A stretch of DNA of 64,000 bases from Ditylenchus dipsaci (Eukaryota; Nematoda; Chromadorea; Rhabditida; Anguinidae). Numbering within the stretch: position 1 is the first letter of the stretch; the number at the start of each line of letters is the position of its first letter. The stretch is taken from NCBI GenBank assembly GCA_004194705.1, contig SADC01000199.1, positions 98,773 through 162,772 on the forward strand, read 5' to 3'. The translations under genes and the position numbers were made by a program. Below, in pieces: positions 12,001 to 24,000 of this stretch. Below the pieces are notes generated by a model, which worked only from the letters and a program-made list of their open reading frames with translations, searched no databases and had not been told where the DNA came from.

Positions 12001-15000
12001 AAAAACTGGCGCTACTATAGAATACCCCCCCCCCCCAAAAATCCGACCTTATAAAATCGCTGTAACTACCCTTGCAAACAACAAGTTTAGGCTTAGCCCT
12101 TAGGCTTGGGGTAGGCCAGCGTACGGAAGTTGTGACTAATGAAGAGTTTGCGCACATTTTCCGGGTCTGGGACATATATTTGGGTACTTTTACTTAAGTT
12201 TTAAAAGGTCGGATTTTGGGGGGGGGGGTATTCTATAGTAGGGTCTAAAAACTCAATATAGCGACACCTGCTTTCAGAAAGAGGTAGAGCTTGCGTGTTT
12301 GTCAGGGTTTACAAAATCACAAGTTCTGGCTGGTTTTTGAATAGACAAGCCGAGCATACCAAAATAAATCACTATACAAACTTTTCGCTCCAAAAATGAT
12401 GGAATGATTTATTTGCTAGTAGGGTCGGATCTTCTGATGTAAGCTCATTTTTGAATCAGCCCCACGTCTAATTTTAAATGAGCTGTACATTTTTTCTTTT
12501 ATTTATTAATTTATGCAAAATTTCGATTTCGGTCAAATTTTTTGCTGTGAATTATTATTTCGTTAGCATTATTGCGTTATGTTATTGCTATAAGAAATGT
12601 TCGAATACCATTTTGAGATGGTTTACATGTAATACACTTTAAAACTTTTACTAAGTTGGTTTAAAGTTTTTTTTAAGCTGTACATTCTCTCGATTGGCTA
12701 TTTCTGTTCAAGAAGTCAACAAAGGAAGAAATGGAGTTGCTACAAAGGGATCTTCAGGAAATGAGGCTGAATGAGCCACAGGGTAATATTTCTTCACCTG
12801 ATTATCATTTACACTCTTTATTTCAGTAGAGGTTAGACCTGTTCATGGCAAAGAGAACACTTTTCGAGTACGGATTGGTAGAAGTCTTAAATGGCGAGAG
12901 TTCACGCTTTGCGGCGGTAGCTATGTGTGCTCTACGTGTTTGCATTTTCCCTATCACCAGTTGGAAAGCTGACGGAATTCACGGTTCCGAAGATTTACAA
13001 TCCAAAGACGAGCAACGCGAGACTTAGTGATCATCCTCATAGACCAGCATGTCAAGGCTGGACTTTAAAGATCATGAAAAACTGAATGAAAGCACCGAAT
13101 ATATATTGGTTAGTTATTTCGGCTAGGTGAGATTTGTCAAAAACGAAATTTGTCAAAACGAAATTTGTCAAAAACGAAACTTGTCAAGACAAAATTTCTT
13201 CGCTTGCAAAGTGTTTTACTGCGTTTTTTACTGGATATACATATGTCAAAGTATTCAAATAGTAAAAGCAAAAAAAAATACTGAAACACTTTGCAAACGA
13301 GAAAAATTTGTCTTGACAAGTTTCGTTTTGACAAATTTCGTTTTGACAAATTTCGTTTTTGACAAATCTCACCTACCCGTTATTTCAATTTAAAGTGAAT
13401 AAGAAGAGGGTGTCCCAAGATTTTTGGACATTTTTAAACTGCCGTAAATTTTTTATTGAAATTATTGAACATGGTTTTTACAGATCGACTCATAGAAACT
13501 TTTTCGGTATATAATAAGGAAAACACGATTTCGTTTGGTCTCCTCTGTGGTTTGGGCTTTGCCCTTTCAGAGGCCATCTGCAGACTATCACCTAATCTAC
13601 AGAGAGGACCTAGCAAAAATCGTATTTTTCACATTATATACCGAAAAAAAAATTCCATGAAAAACTGAGTCGATCTGTAAAAACCAATTTTCGTAACGCG
13701 GCGTATAAGGAAATTTATGGCAGTTCAAAGTGTCCAACAATCTTGGAACACCCTGTATAAAGTGAATTATGACAATTTTAATTTCATAATAATCTAATTT
13801 TTCAAAGAGTGACTTAAAATTACCCCTTGTTAAGAAGATAATTTCGAAGCGCTTTGTGTAGTTTAAATTTGCCATTTTTTAAATATAGTTTTGAAGCTAT
13901 TTTTGTTGAAAACCAAGTTGTGCGATATAAACAAAGCTTGTGCACTATTGGATGTTGTATTAGCATCATCGATATCAGAATTTCTGAATATTTTTAATAA
14001 ATGCCCTACAAACGGACGTGAAAAGAAAAAGATCAATCGAAAAAAGGTCGATCAGTTTTCTATTACATTCATATTTTAAAAGGCATTTTTTAAAGACATT
14101 TTTAAGTTCTGATTTTTATGATTATACAACTTTAAATTCTATAGGATTTTTGTTTACAAGTTGTCAACAAAACGCCGACCGCATATAAAATATTAAGTAT
14201 GCATGCTTTTTCAAGCGTCCTTAGGATTAAAAGGTTGGACTTAGCTGCGACATTATTCCGAACAAAAATATTTTTACAAAAATGCATACAGCAGCTTTTT
14301 CGCATTAGCCAATGCCATCTACCGTATTTTCTCTATTAAACGCCCCTCTTCAATAAACGCCCCTCTATAATAGACGCCACCCCCTTCAGTGACCTATATC
14401 TCAGCCCAAAAAAATAATTTTGCAAATCTGTTTTTTGCATTTTCTTAATTAGCACGAGTTTACCTAATTCCACTTTTCAGATTTTGGTTGAGCACCCAAA
14501 AATCTCAAAACCGAAATAATTTTTTTCCGATTTTTTAAGGGTTGAAGCGTTTAATAGAGAAAATACGGTATCTCTATAAGACAATTTGGACAAAATTAAC
14601 AAAAAAAATCCAGGGTGAGTCAAAAAATTCTAACACTTTTGAACAGCCATAACTTTTTGTCTATGCCGAATTCCGAAATTATGAAAAAGCAGAACGATTA
14701 TAGTTTTATAGTTGCTGTTTGGTATAAAACACGATTTACGCTTGGTCCCCCCTGTAGTTTGGGTCCTGGTCTGTTTATGGCCTCTGGATCAGTGTTTGGA
14801 CCTCGTACTTGGCTCGTACTTGATACTTTGTATTTTTCGTCCTAGAAATTCTTCTTTTTTCTGAAAAGTTTTCAACTAGATGCCTTCAGAACAACCACAG
14901 CTATATTTTTACAAAAAATATGCCTGTGTCGAGATTATAAATCGTTATATACCGTATTTCCTCTATTAGAAGCCCGGGGCTTCTATTTTATGGATGGCCT

Positions 15001-18000
15001 CCAGGGGGGGCTTATATTAGAGGGGGGCTTGTATTAGAGGGGGGGCCTTTATTTTTTGAACTCGCCGCGCCGAAGGCGCGGAAAAAATTTTTAGTCATAA
15101 TTTTTTTACGCCACCCTCTGATCGCTTCTAATTTTCCACATAACATTGTTGAAACAGCGTTTAAACATCAAAAGCACTTATTCTATATTCATAGTTTACC
15201 CACTGTTTCTCTCGGAGGCGTTCTACCTAAATTTATTTTGGGCGTATTGGAATTTCGCAGCATATCTTAATTTTCAGCGAATTTTGTTTTACCTTTTCTA
15301 TTAGTTTACATATACTTTTTCTGAAAGTATTGACACCATTATGTAGCTAAATTCTCATTTAGAGTAATAACTTTGCCGAATGTCTGAGAATAGCCTCTGG
15401 ATGGCCAAGGCCAAACCACATGGGGGGATCAAGCGAAAATTGTGTTTTTCACATTATATATCAAAGAAATTCCTATAAAAAATTGAGTCGTTCTGCGTTT
15501 ACAGAATTTCGGAATTTGTCCTAGACAAAGGTTATGGCTTATTAAAAGTGTTCGAATTTCTCGACTCACCCTGTAATTTTCAAAAAAAGGTTAGAAAATC
15601 AAAAATAAAAAAGCGAGACAAAAATTTGCTGCGAAATTAAGATAATTTTCTGCGAAATATCGTTATGCCTTCTTTTTATCTGACCTATGCTGCCGACTTA
15701 TTTTCTTGTTCCTCAAACGTAAACCGACGTCACTTTGTATCGTTTCTTGCTGATTTTCTGCCGATGATTACTGCGTAAAGCAATTTTTAAACCAACAAAA
15801 TGCCCGCTAAAATAGCACTCGATGTAGTTTTTGCTTTGAAATTCACTCATTCACAAGTATTCCAGCGATCCACTTCGAAAGATGTGATAGGCAAATACAT
15901 AAAGGCACTCTTTGTATCTTTTACCACGTTTAGCAGCACCTGTTTATCTAAAAAATATTTGATTAAGGGTTTATATAAAAAGGGGCTTATATTTTCAGGA
16001 TACCCACTAGAGGGGGGGGGGCTTATATTAGAGGGGGGCTTTTATATTTGGATGACCTCCAGAGGGGCTTATATTAGAGGGGGGCTTATAATAGGAGGGG
16101 GCTTCTATTAGAGGAAATACGGTATTGATATTTTAAGTGCAAGTACGAGCTCAGGTACGAGTGCTCGTACCTGAGCTCGTACTTGCACTTAAAATATCAA
16201 TATATAACGATTTATAATCTCGACACAGGCATATTTTTTGTAAAAATATAGCTGTGGTTGTTCTGAAGGCATCTAGTTGAAAACTTTTCAGAAAAAAGAA
16301 GAATTTCTAGGACGAAAAATACAAAGTATCAAGTACGAGCCAAGTACGAGGTCCAAACACTGCTCTGGATGGCCAAGGCCAAACCGCAAGGGGAAAAAGC
16401 TAAAATTATGTTTTCCACATCATATACCAAATAAATTTCTGTGAAAACCTGAGTCGTTCAGCTTTTTTAGAATTTCGCAATTCGGCCCAGACAAAAAGTT
16501 ATGGCCGTTTTCTTGGCTCACCCTGTAATTACATTCTGCTTTGGGAAAGAACGTGAAAGCCCAAGTGCCAAGTATTTTTCTCTAAGCCTACCTTTTTGAG
16601 CTCCTTCGATTTTTTTCATTCTAATTCATTGTAATGTGGAGTATGCTGCTCTTTGCCCGCGAAATGGCCAAATACCTTGGTATTGTTGACGCAAAAGGTG
16701 TAAAATAAATGAAAAAAAAATTGGCTTATAGAAAAATACTCTTTGGAGGGAGCGGACACTTGGGCTGCTGTCGTGAAAGAATGCGTTAAGTTGAAGTTAA
16801 AAAAGTATAAAGTAGAGATGCACTGGTTCGGAATCAAACCTTTGACACCATTAACGAGCGTGAACTAATTACACTGCGCCACATATTCGTAATAGATTGC
16901 TGATCTGACATATATCATAGATCTAAAAATTTCTAATTTTCAAAAGCCAATGTTCCGGCGCCGTTTAACTCGTAGCACATTTTTTGAACGGTTGTGTAAG
17001 GAGCTCTAATGAAGCTATCGTTTGGTGTATGAGGTTTTTTGAGAGGTCACGGAGTTGTCGTGCCTTTCCCGTGCAAGCCTAAATTATTGGGTGGAGTGTA
17101 TTGCAGTACCTCTTTTTAAGAGCGATATATTCCAGTGAAGCCGATTTTTAGTTAAAAAAGGGCTTAGAAAGGTTAATATTATTGTGTTGTGCAGAAAAAA
17201 GAGTTTAAGATGTAATTTTGAGACACTTTTCAAAATTTCAGAGTATGGAGAGTAAAAATAATAAATTTCAATTATACAATATTTAGGTGGATGGAAGGGA
17301 GAGATGGCAACATCCTAAAAGCCTATAAGAAAAAGCCGTGGTACCCTGGCATTCATTGTCTCTTTTCTCGCAGGCCTGATGGCAGATTAAAGAAGATACA
17401 AAACAACTATCCGGTAAATTACCATTCTTCCTAAATAAACCATAAAAATATCAAATTAAGGGGTGATTCTGACGGTTGTAATTATGTGGTGTTAGGCGAG
17501 CAAACTAGACCAGATCAGCCGACGAAAATTGTCATTCTTTATGCTGGAATATCTTCTAGCCAAAAAAAAATATGAGAATCGGCAGAGTCTTCATAAGCGT
17601 TCAACGAAGTTTGGTGACCATACAAGGATTGCTTTTGTGAAAATATTAGATGGTGCATCCGAGAATGCGATCAACTTCTGGGAATTTGGCATGACCTTTG
17701 CGAAAAGTGAAAATTAGTTTGAAAAAATAAATAAACAAAATAATGTTGCGTTTTAGATTTCCACGACCACACAGCTGTCTTTGCTCCTCTGGCTAGACCA
17801 CAAAATGCAAAATTTATTTTGGATCTCAAAAATGAAGAGTGAGATTGTTTATTATAAAATTGTATTTGTAGTCATGACGAAATTTTAGATACTCCCATGA
17901 ATGCAACCCGGAGAGAGCCTATTTTGCTTTGGAAAAGTGTGAAGAATTGATGAATCTTGCCTATCGATGCACCTTGACGTCTCTATGGGATTCCAGTCCA

Positions 18001-21000
18001 AAATCACTTGTTTGGCATACTGTCACTTGTAATTCATAATAAAAAAAATAATATATGATACCGAATATGCTCTTGTAGTTACCCATGGGTAATTATTTTT
18101 CAACGCCCAAAAAAGTAGAAAAATTTTAGGTCGATTTCGAGATTTTTGGGTGCTCAACCAAAATTTAAAAAGTGGAATCGTTTAAGATCATGGTGATTAA
18201 GAAAAAGCGAAAAACAGATTTGCGAAATAATTACTCTAGACTGAGATATAGGGTCATTGGGGTGGGTAACTATTAGAACGTGGGTAATTAATAGAGAATA
18301 TACGTTAATATAATTTAATAATTTAATATATGATGTGATAATATAAATGATAAAATTTATGTGTTAATAAAAAATTTATATATAACTGAATAGCAGCTGA
18401 CCGTGAAACACGATTTTGAGCTGGCTTTGAGAAGGACAGACTTTAGGAGTGAGGGTGGTGGAAGTTATTTTGACTACCACAAAGCAAGGCTTTATTTTGA
18501 CACGACCATGTCAAATTTACAGAAAAAAGGCAAAAGTTATTTAGATTTGTTTGAAAAAGTCATCTTCCCTTCCATTAGAGCTTCGACTTACATTTGAGAA
18601 AACATTTTCAGTTTTTTAATTTAGTATCTTTCCAACCAAACATAATTTTAACAACTTACAATGTAGTATTGCGCCTCAAGAGAATTTAACCGAGAAATCC
18701 TTTCTGAAAATTTTCGGTTATTGTTAAAAATATAGCAAAATTTACCAAGTCTCCTGTCTTTTTCGTCATGAGTTATGATTTCACCAACATATTCTCCCAC
18801 AAATCCATGCTGTAAATAACCACGCTTCAAAAGATATTGTGCTCTTAAAATTTTTAATAGCAAAACATACAGCAGGGACGTCTTTTTGGACGAAAGCTCC
18901 AAAATATCTGCCTGTAGTCGGCTTTATAGTTACAGGCACACAATCTTGGCCGTTTGAGACCATTCGGTTATTACACACTTTGCCGTTTTGTTCACATTCC
19001 TAAACAAAAAAAGGAATAAAAATGAGCCACTTTGATGGCAGGACGTTAGAAAAGTAAATATTTGTATTTTTCGACTGTCTTACCATGTTTTTCAACTGGG
19101 CCGTGGCAATAAGAGACTCTTTATGCATTTTTTGATCAATTGTACTTCTCGGAATTATGTCTAAGGTAAGTGCGTGCACGCATGTCTAACCAACCAAGCC
19201 CCTGCGCTCCCATAATAAAATAAATAATATATGATATACAACCTGTGGACACTTTATCCTCAAGCATACCGGAGTTTATTTATGCACTAGGCCCTAGTAT
19301 TCAAAACTCTGTTCAACATCTTCTTGTTAATGGACACTGTGTAATTGTTGGCCCCCTTTTATTCCCTTCCCCTCTCAATACAGCCCTTATTCCCTTTGAA
19401 ATTCAAAAGGCGCCAATTCAATTTAATTTTCAAATTTTGACTAAAAAACCATGATAGCCCTGCGGTTCGAAATTTTTTATATCAGAATCGATTAAACGCG
19501 CGGCTTTCTCATGAAATCAAGGTTATGAGGGTTATTATCTCCTTCATCCGAGCACTCCCCGTGGGGGGATTCTGAACTCAAGCCAAAACCAGAATAGCGA
19601 AAACCACAGAATTTTTTAAAAATTTCCAACCTGTGGACACTCTATCCTCAAGGTTCTATTGATGCAATTGGAGCTAGGTCCACACCTGTCCACCATTTGC
19701 GCACTACAATCACATTTATCAGCTGTGTTTTGGGTAAAATCTTTGGAGGGTTTTGTGTCAGGGGTTGTGTATTTGCAGCGCTAAAAGCTATGAAATCAAT
19801 AGGGCTTAAAACGTGTAAAGCAAAAACAAACAGTGATTTTGCGAACCAATTCTCCATTGCTGTATTGGAAATTTAGTTGGTCTATTTCGGGCAATGAATT
19901 TTCTGGATTGCTGTTCGTAGCTATTTCCTGCAGAAAACATTTTCTCGTAAAATAATGAATTTTTTAATAGAAATTTTACTTGTGCCTGTTGCCATTCTGC
20001 AATTTTTTTAATTTTTTTTTCGAAAAGAAATATTAGTTATAAGACCAACCTTCATAGATATCTGACTTTTCAGCCTGCGTCACCTAAAATCAAGATATTG
20101 GCTTTGTAAATTATTGTGATTTGAAAAAATTACAAAAAAATAGTCAGCTTCACTCATTGGAATAATCTAGACAATTTGTAATAAATTAGATTTTTTTTGT
20201 GATTTGAACAAGCTTACTCGATTATGAGATATTAAATTGTAGAATATTTTGTTTCTGTAAGGCAGCCATTTCACAACCATATAGCCCACAGATCCTGAAT
20301 AATAAATATAATGCACTCAAGTTTTTTTAGATAATACCTCTTAATTAAAATTAAATTAACTGAACGATTCAACCGCACACAGTTGACTTGAAAGATTCGA
20401 TTATAGGGAGTGACATGGTAGATTACACTTATCAATCAATGAACAACCAGTGTACTGATCATCCTAATGGTCATTCCCAGATACGTGTGTGTGTGTGTTT
20501 GTGTGCATCTAGATCCCAAGCCTTCAAACCTCGGGCTTGAACGCTTGGGGTTGAGATCAGTCTTGCAACGGCTACAGATGCGGCACCAATGCGAAAATTT
20601 TCGGAGGTTGTGATTAAATTTGAGGAGGCCGGTGCCGAAATTTCAGAAGGTTGGTTCCCTTGGCAATTTTTTGAGATTTACAGCACTATTTGAAATGCGC
20701 ACACACATACCTGAGACATGAATCAGAGCAAGATCGGCAACCGTTCGGCAACTGATATTTGGCAGCCACCAAACCCTATTTGGTTTTACCCACTGAACCC
20801 TAGACGAGAACGAAATTTTTCGGTGTACAGTCAACTCTCGATTTAACGGCACCCCTGGAGACCGGGCTCGGGGTGCCGTTAAATCAAGGGTGCCGTTAAA
20901 TTGAGGGTTGACTTTGACTAAATCTTAGACAATGCCAACCAAATTGGTCTATTTTTGGATATTTTTGAGGGTGCAGTTAAATTGAAGTGCCGTTAAATCG

Positions 21001-24000
21001 AGGATTGACTGTATTCATTTATTCAAATTTTTGTCATCTAATTTATACGATTTTCTATTTGTTTATCAATAACTAACCCAAAAGTGGATCATTTCGGACT
21101 GGAAATTCCTCATTCTTGACTACTTGGCAGGGATACCATTTACTAAAAGAAAATTAAAATAATGTAGTCAACATATCCAAATAAGTATTTAATGATGAGA
21201 TGATATTCATTATTTGCATGTTTTACTTTTTTTGTATCGGTAAGCACACGTAAATCAAGACAGCAATATAAGAATGAAAAAACAAAGCTAATATTGAGAA
21301 AATCAGAATGAAAAAGTTTTAAAGAGTCACAAAATGCATTTTAAAAATGGTTAAAAATGGCTTATGAATTTGTTTTGAAAATCAGCTTAATAAAAACTTG
21401 CTTGCTGCCTAATCTCGCCATGCAATACTGTCCATACCGCACAAAATCGAATCCTTTGCACCAATTACCTTTAAAAACGCAAAGTCAATGCAGTTATTTT
21501 AACCAGTCCTGTAAATCCAGGCACCGGCTGTTTCCGGCAGTTATTGATGTCGCCGGCTCGGCGAGAATAAGGTAACTCAAACATCAGCACCTGGCCACGA
21601 ATAAAAAATAGTGACTCAATCAGACTCGGTGCCGTGTTTATTCACAAGAGAATCGCACGTTAGAATTGATTCGGTAAAAAGAAGGTGATGCTATGTAAAA
21701 ATGGTTAAGTGACTGATTTTATTATTGCTAGCCTGGTGCCGATGTCTAACCTACCACACTTTGCTGCCGCGTTGGTGATATTAATAACCAAAACTGCCCA
21801 AAACCGATGCGCGAATTCTTGCCGCTGCCGGCATTAACATATTTTAAGGATTCTTAACACAATTGCTGATTTTAACACAATTAAAGCAAAAAATTACAAA
21901 TAGCTGAATCCCTTAGCTCTTGTGTGTCGCCTTCCAGCTCTAACTGGGCTCCCTCTTTGAAACATTTAAAATGCAAAGATCTAAAAAAGTCAAATCAATT
22001 CGGAAAAAAATACAATACAATTTTCAAGAAAAATTTACCGAAGACAATTATTGCATTTCACTAAAGCTTCTACAAAAAAATACTGCTCTAAAATCATGCA
22101 TTAATTGAGTAAATAGCAAACCATCTGTATCAGCTTTTTGCTAAAAAAATGTAAATCGAAAATAAAATCACAATTTGAAAAATAAATCATACTTGGCAAT
22201 CAGCACAATGGGTTATGTGCAGATGAGGAGGGTTTTGGAAAGCGATGTGTCTGGGGCAGATTATTTCTGACTTTTTGTCCAGTACACACCCGCCAGGAAT
22301 GCACTTATTGTGCCATGACAGCTCACACTGACTGCAGTTGATAAGTGGTCCTGAAAGGAAATTCAAGTGAGTAAGTAGCAGACGAGATTATAGTATTTTA
22401 AATAGTTCTTTAAATTCGGTTTTTTAATATTTTCATTTAACTACAAAGGAGTTAAAAAAAGAAAATTGTTGATATTTGAAATTTTGACCCTAGTAGAAAA
22501 TACCGTAGTTCCTCTAATAGCAGCCCATGGGCTACTGTTTTTCAACCCCCTCCTAGGAGGGCTACTATTAAAGGAAGTACGGTACACTACTTAAAAAAAC
22601 TTTTTTTCTGAAATTTTCTGAAGTTTTGTTTTGTAAAACTTTGTCAATTTGAAAACACAAAAAAAAGAAATCGCCTTACCATTGAATGCTCTTGTGCGGT
22701 TGTGATCCGCAAAGCAACCTGTGCAATGGTGTCTCGAACAAAAAATACCTAAAACCTTGTGTTTATACATTCAGCACAAATTATTAAAACCTTTGTTTCT
22801 AGACATGAAATCCAATGCATATCCACCACCAGTATATAGTCTAGCACACATTTCATGGAATTTCGTAGAACAATTTGGCGAACTAAAACGCATTTTAACT
22901 TTGACAGTGGTATTTTTTGTTAAATTTTTGGTAAAAAAAGCATATGATAAGCCTCAATTTGAACTTTTTTATAAATTTTTGACTTTCGACATATTACAAA
23001 AAATTTTAGTCAAAAATTTCCCATGGGTTTTTTTCTGACTCGGGATGAACACCCACGGAGCTAGTACACTTCGAGGTAATGGCGAAACGGGTTCTAGTTC
23101 TGGGCAAAAATACGGAAAAATGGAAAATCTGTTATCGCCATGTTGTACTTTTTCGGGTCTTAAGCGGTCCCCTTAAAGTGGAAAAGTGGTACTATGTCAC
23201 TTTTGTGTGTATTTAGGCCTGAAAATTGACAGATAAACTATGTCTTGGAGTTTTCCTGAATACTGCAGATGCAGGTATATCGTTTGGTGTATCGTGCTGG
23301 TCTAAAAGATAAGTGGAACCCATACTTTCGTATTTTGTTGTAGCTAATTTTCAACCTGTCAGGGGCACCCGTTAGGACTCAAAAATCTGACTTTTCAGGA
23401 ATTTATTAGGAAGATTTCGGCCAAACAAGAGGTGTTTGCTAATAGCACATTTCGGAACTAGTTTTTGACGCTCTACACGATGGCGACAACAGATGTTCTA
23501 TTTTAGTGTATTTTTGCCCAGGTATTTTCGCCGTTGCCTTAAAGTGTACTAGCTTCAGTTTTTACTGTAATAGATCGACAATAGGGCGGACCAAGACAAA
23601 AACTATAAACAAACAGAGGGGGGAGGGGCAAGGCAAAAAGGTGGCCACGGATTGTACAATAGAGTTCATTTTTTCTGATCTTTGCTATAATGCCTAAGAT
23701 TTCCACTTCTTGATGTCAACTCCGAAAAAGCGTAAGGCTCTGATGCTGAATGAAAAGTCATCTATGCTGGAATAAGCTACATAAAGATCACCTCTGATAT
23801 AAGGCCATGTCCGATATATGGCCAGCTTTGGCCGGTTCCCGGGGTGGCCTGTTATCCAGGTTCGACTGTATTCAAAATTTGATTTTTTCTATGTCTAATT
23901 GATCTTTTTTCGATATACCGTATTTTCTTTAATAATGACCCGGGGTCATTATTTTTCAACCCCTTAAAAATCCCGAAATTGTCAATCAAAAATGGCCTTA

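Larger units (their letters stand above)
14605..16530. repeat. Nested foldback built from at least four repeat layers
   Basis: The outer pair is CAGGGTGAGTCAAAAAATTC at 14610 and its complement ending CTCACCCTG near 16522. Inside are arms at about 14800-14945 and 16203-16365 that match closely (TCGAGATTATAAATCGTTAT). Between these is the MITE 14952-16122, which itself contains a half copy of the outer repeat at about 15391-15580. A perfect-armed palindrome closes the right side at 16123-16202. No exon of the surrounding genes was found in it. Confidence 0.75.

Noticed and set aside
12021..12040. Long poly-C and poly-G runs as possible G-quadruplex regulators
   Set aside because: They occur at fixed positions inside TIRs of the GCGCTACT family and are explained by it.
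13127..13393. Several overlapping 60-88 codon frames repeating QNEICQNE or SKRNLSKRNL
   Set aside because: They are translations of the tandem CGAAATTTGTCAAAA foldback on both strands, not proteins.
19083..19160. Apparent donor and short frame ATAQLKNM just before the AWS exon
   Set aside because: The sequence matches the terminus of the dispersed 61331-type repeat, so the exon-like look is accidental.
19648..19857. Minus 69-codon frame between the PWWP and AWS exons
   Set aside because: No similarity to the PWWP-AWS linker and no clear splice sites.
20643..20852. Minus frame with WVKPNRVWWLPN as possible second half of the PWWP domain
   Set aside because: Splice phase does not join the PWWP exon at 21078 and the sequence lacks the expected aromatic pattern; left out of the exon list.
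23041..23700. Open frames in 23.0-23.7 kb
   Set aside because: Sequence resembles a degraded inverted repeat (AGTGTACTAGCTTC and GCTAGTACACTTCG); no domain or splice pattern.
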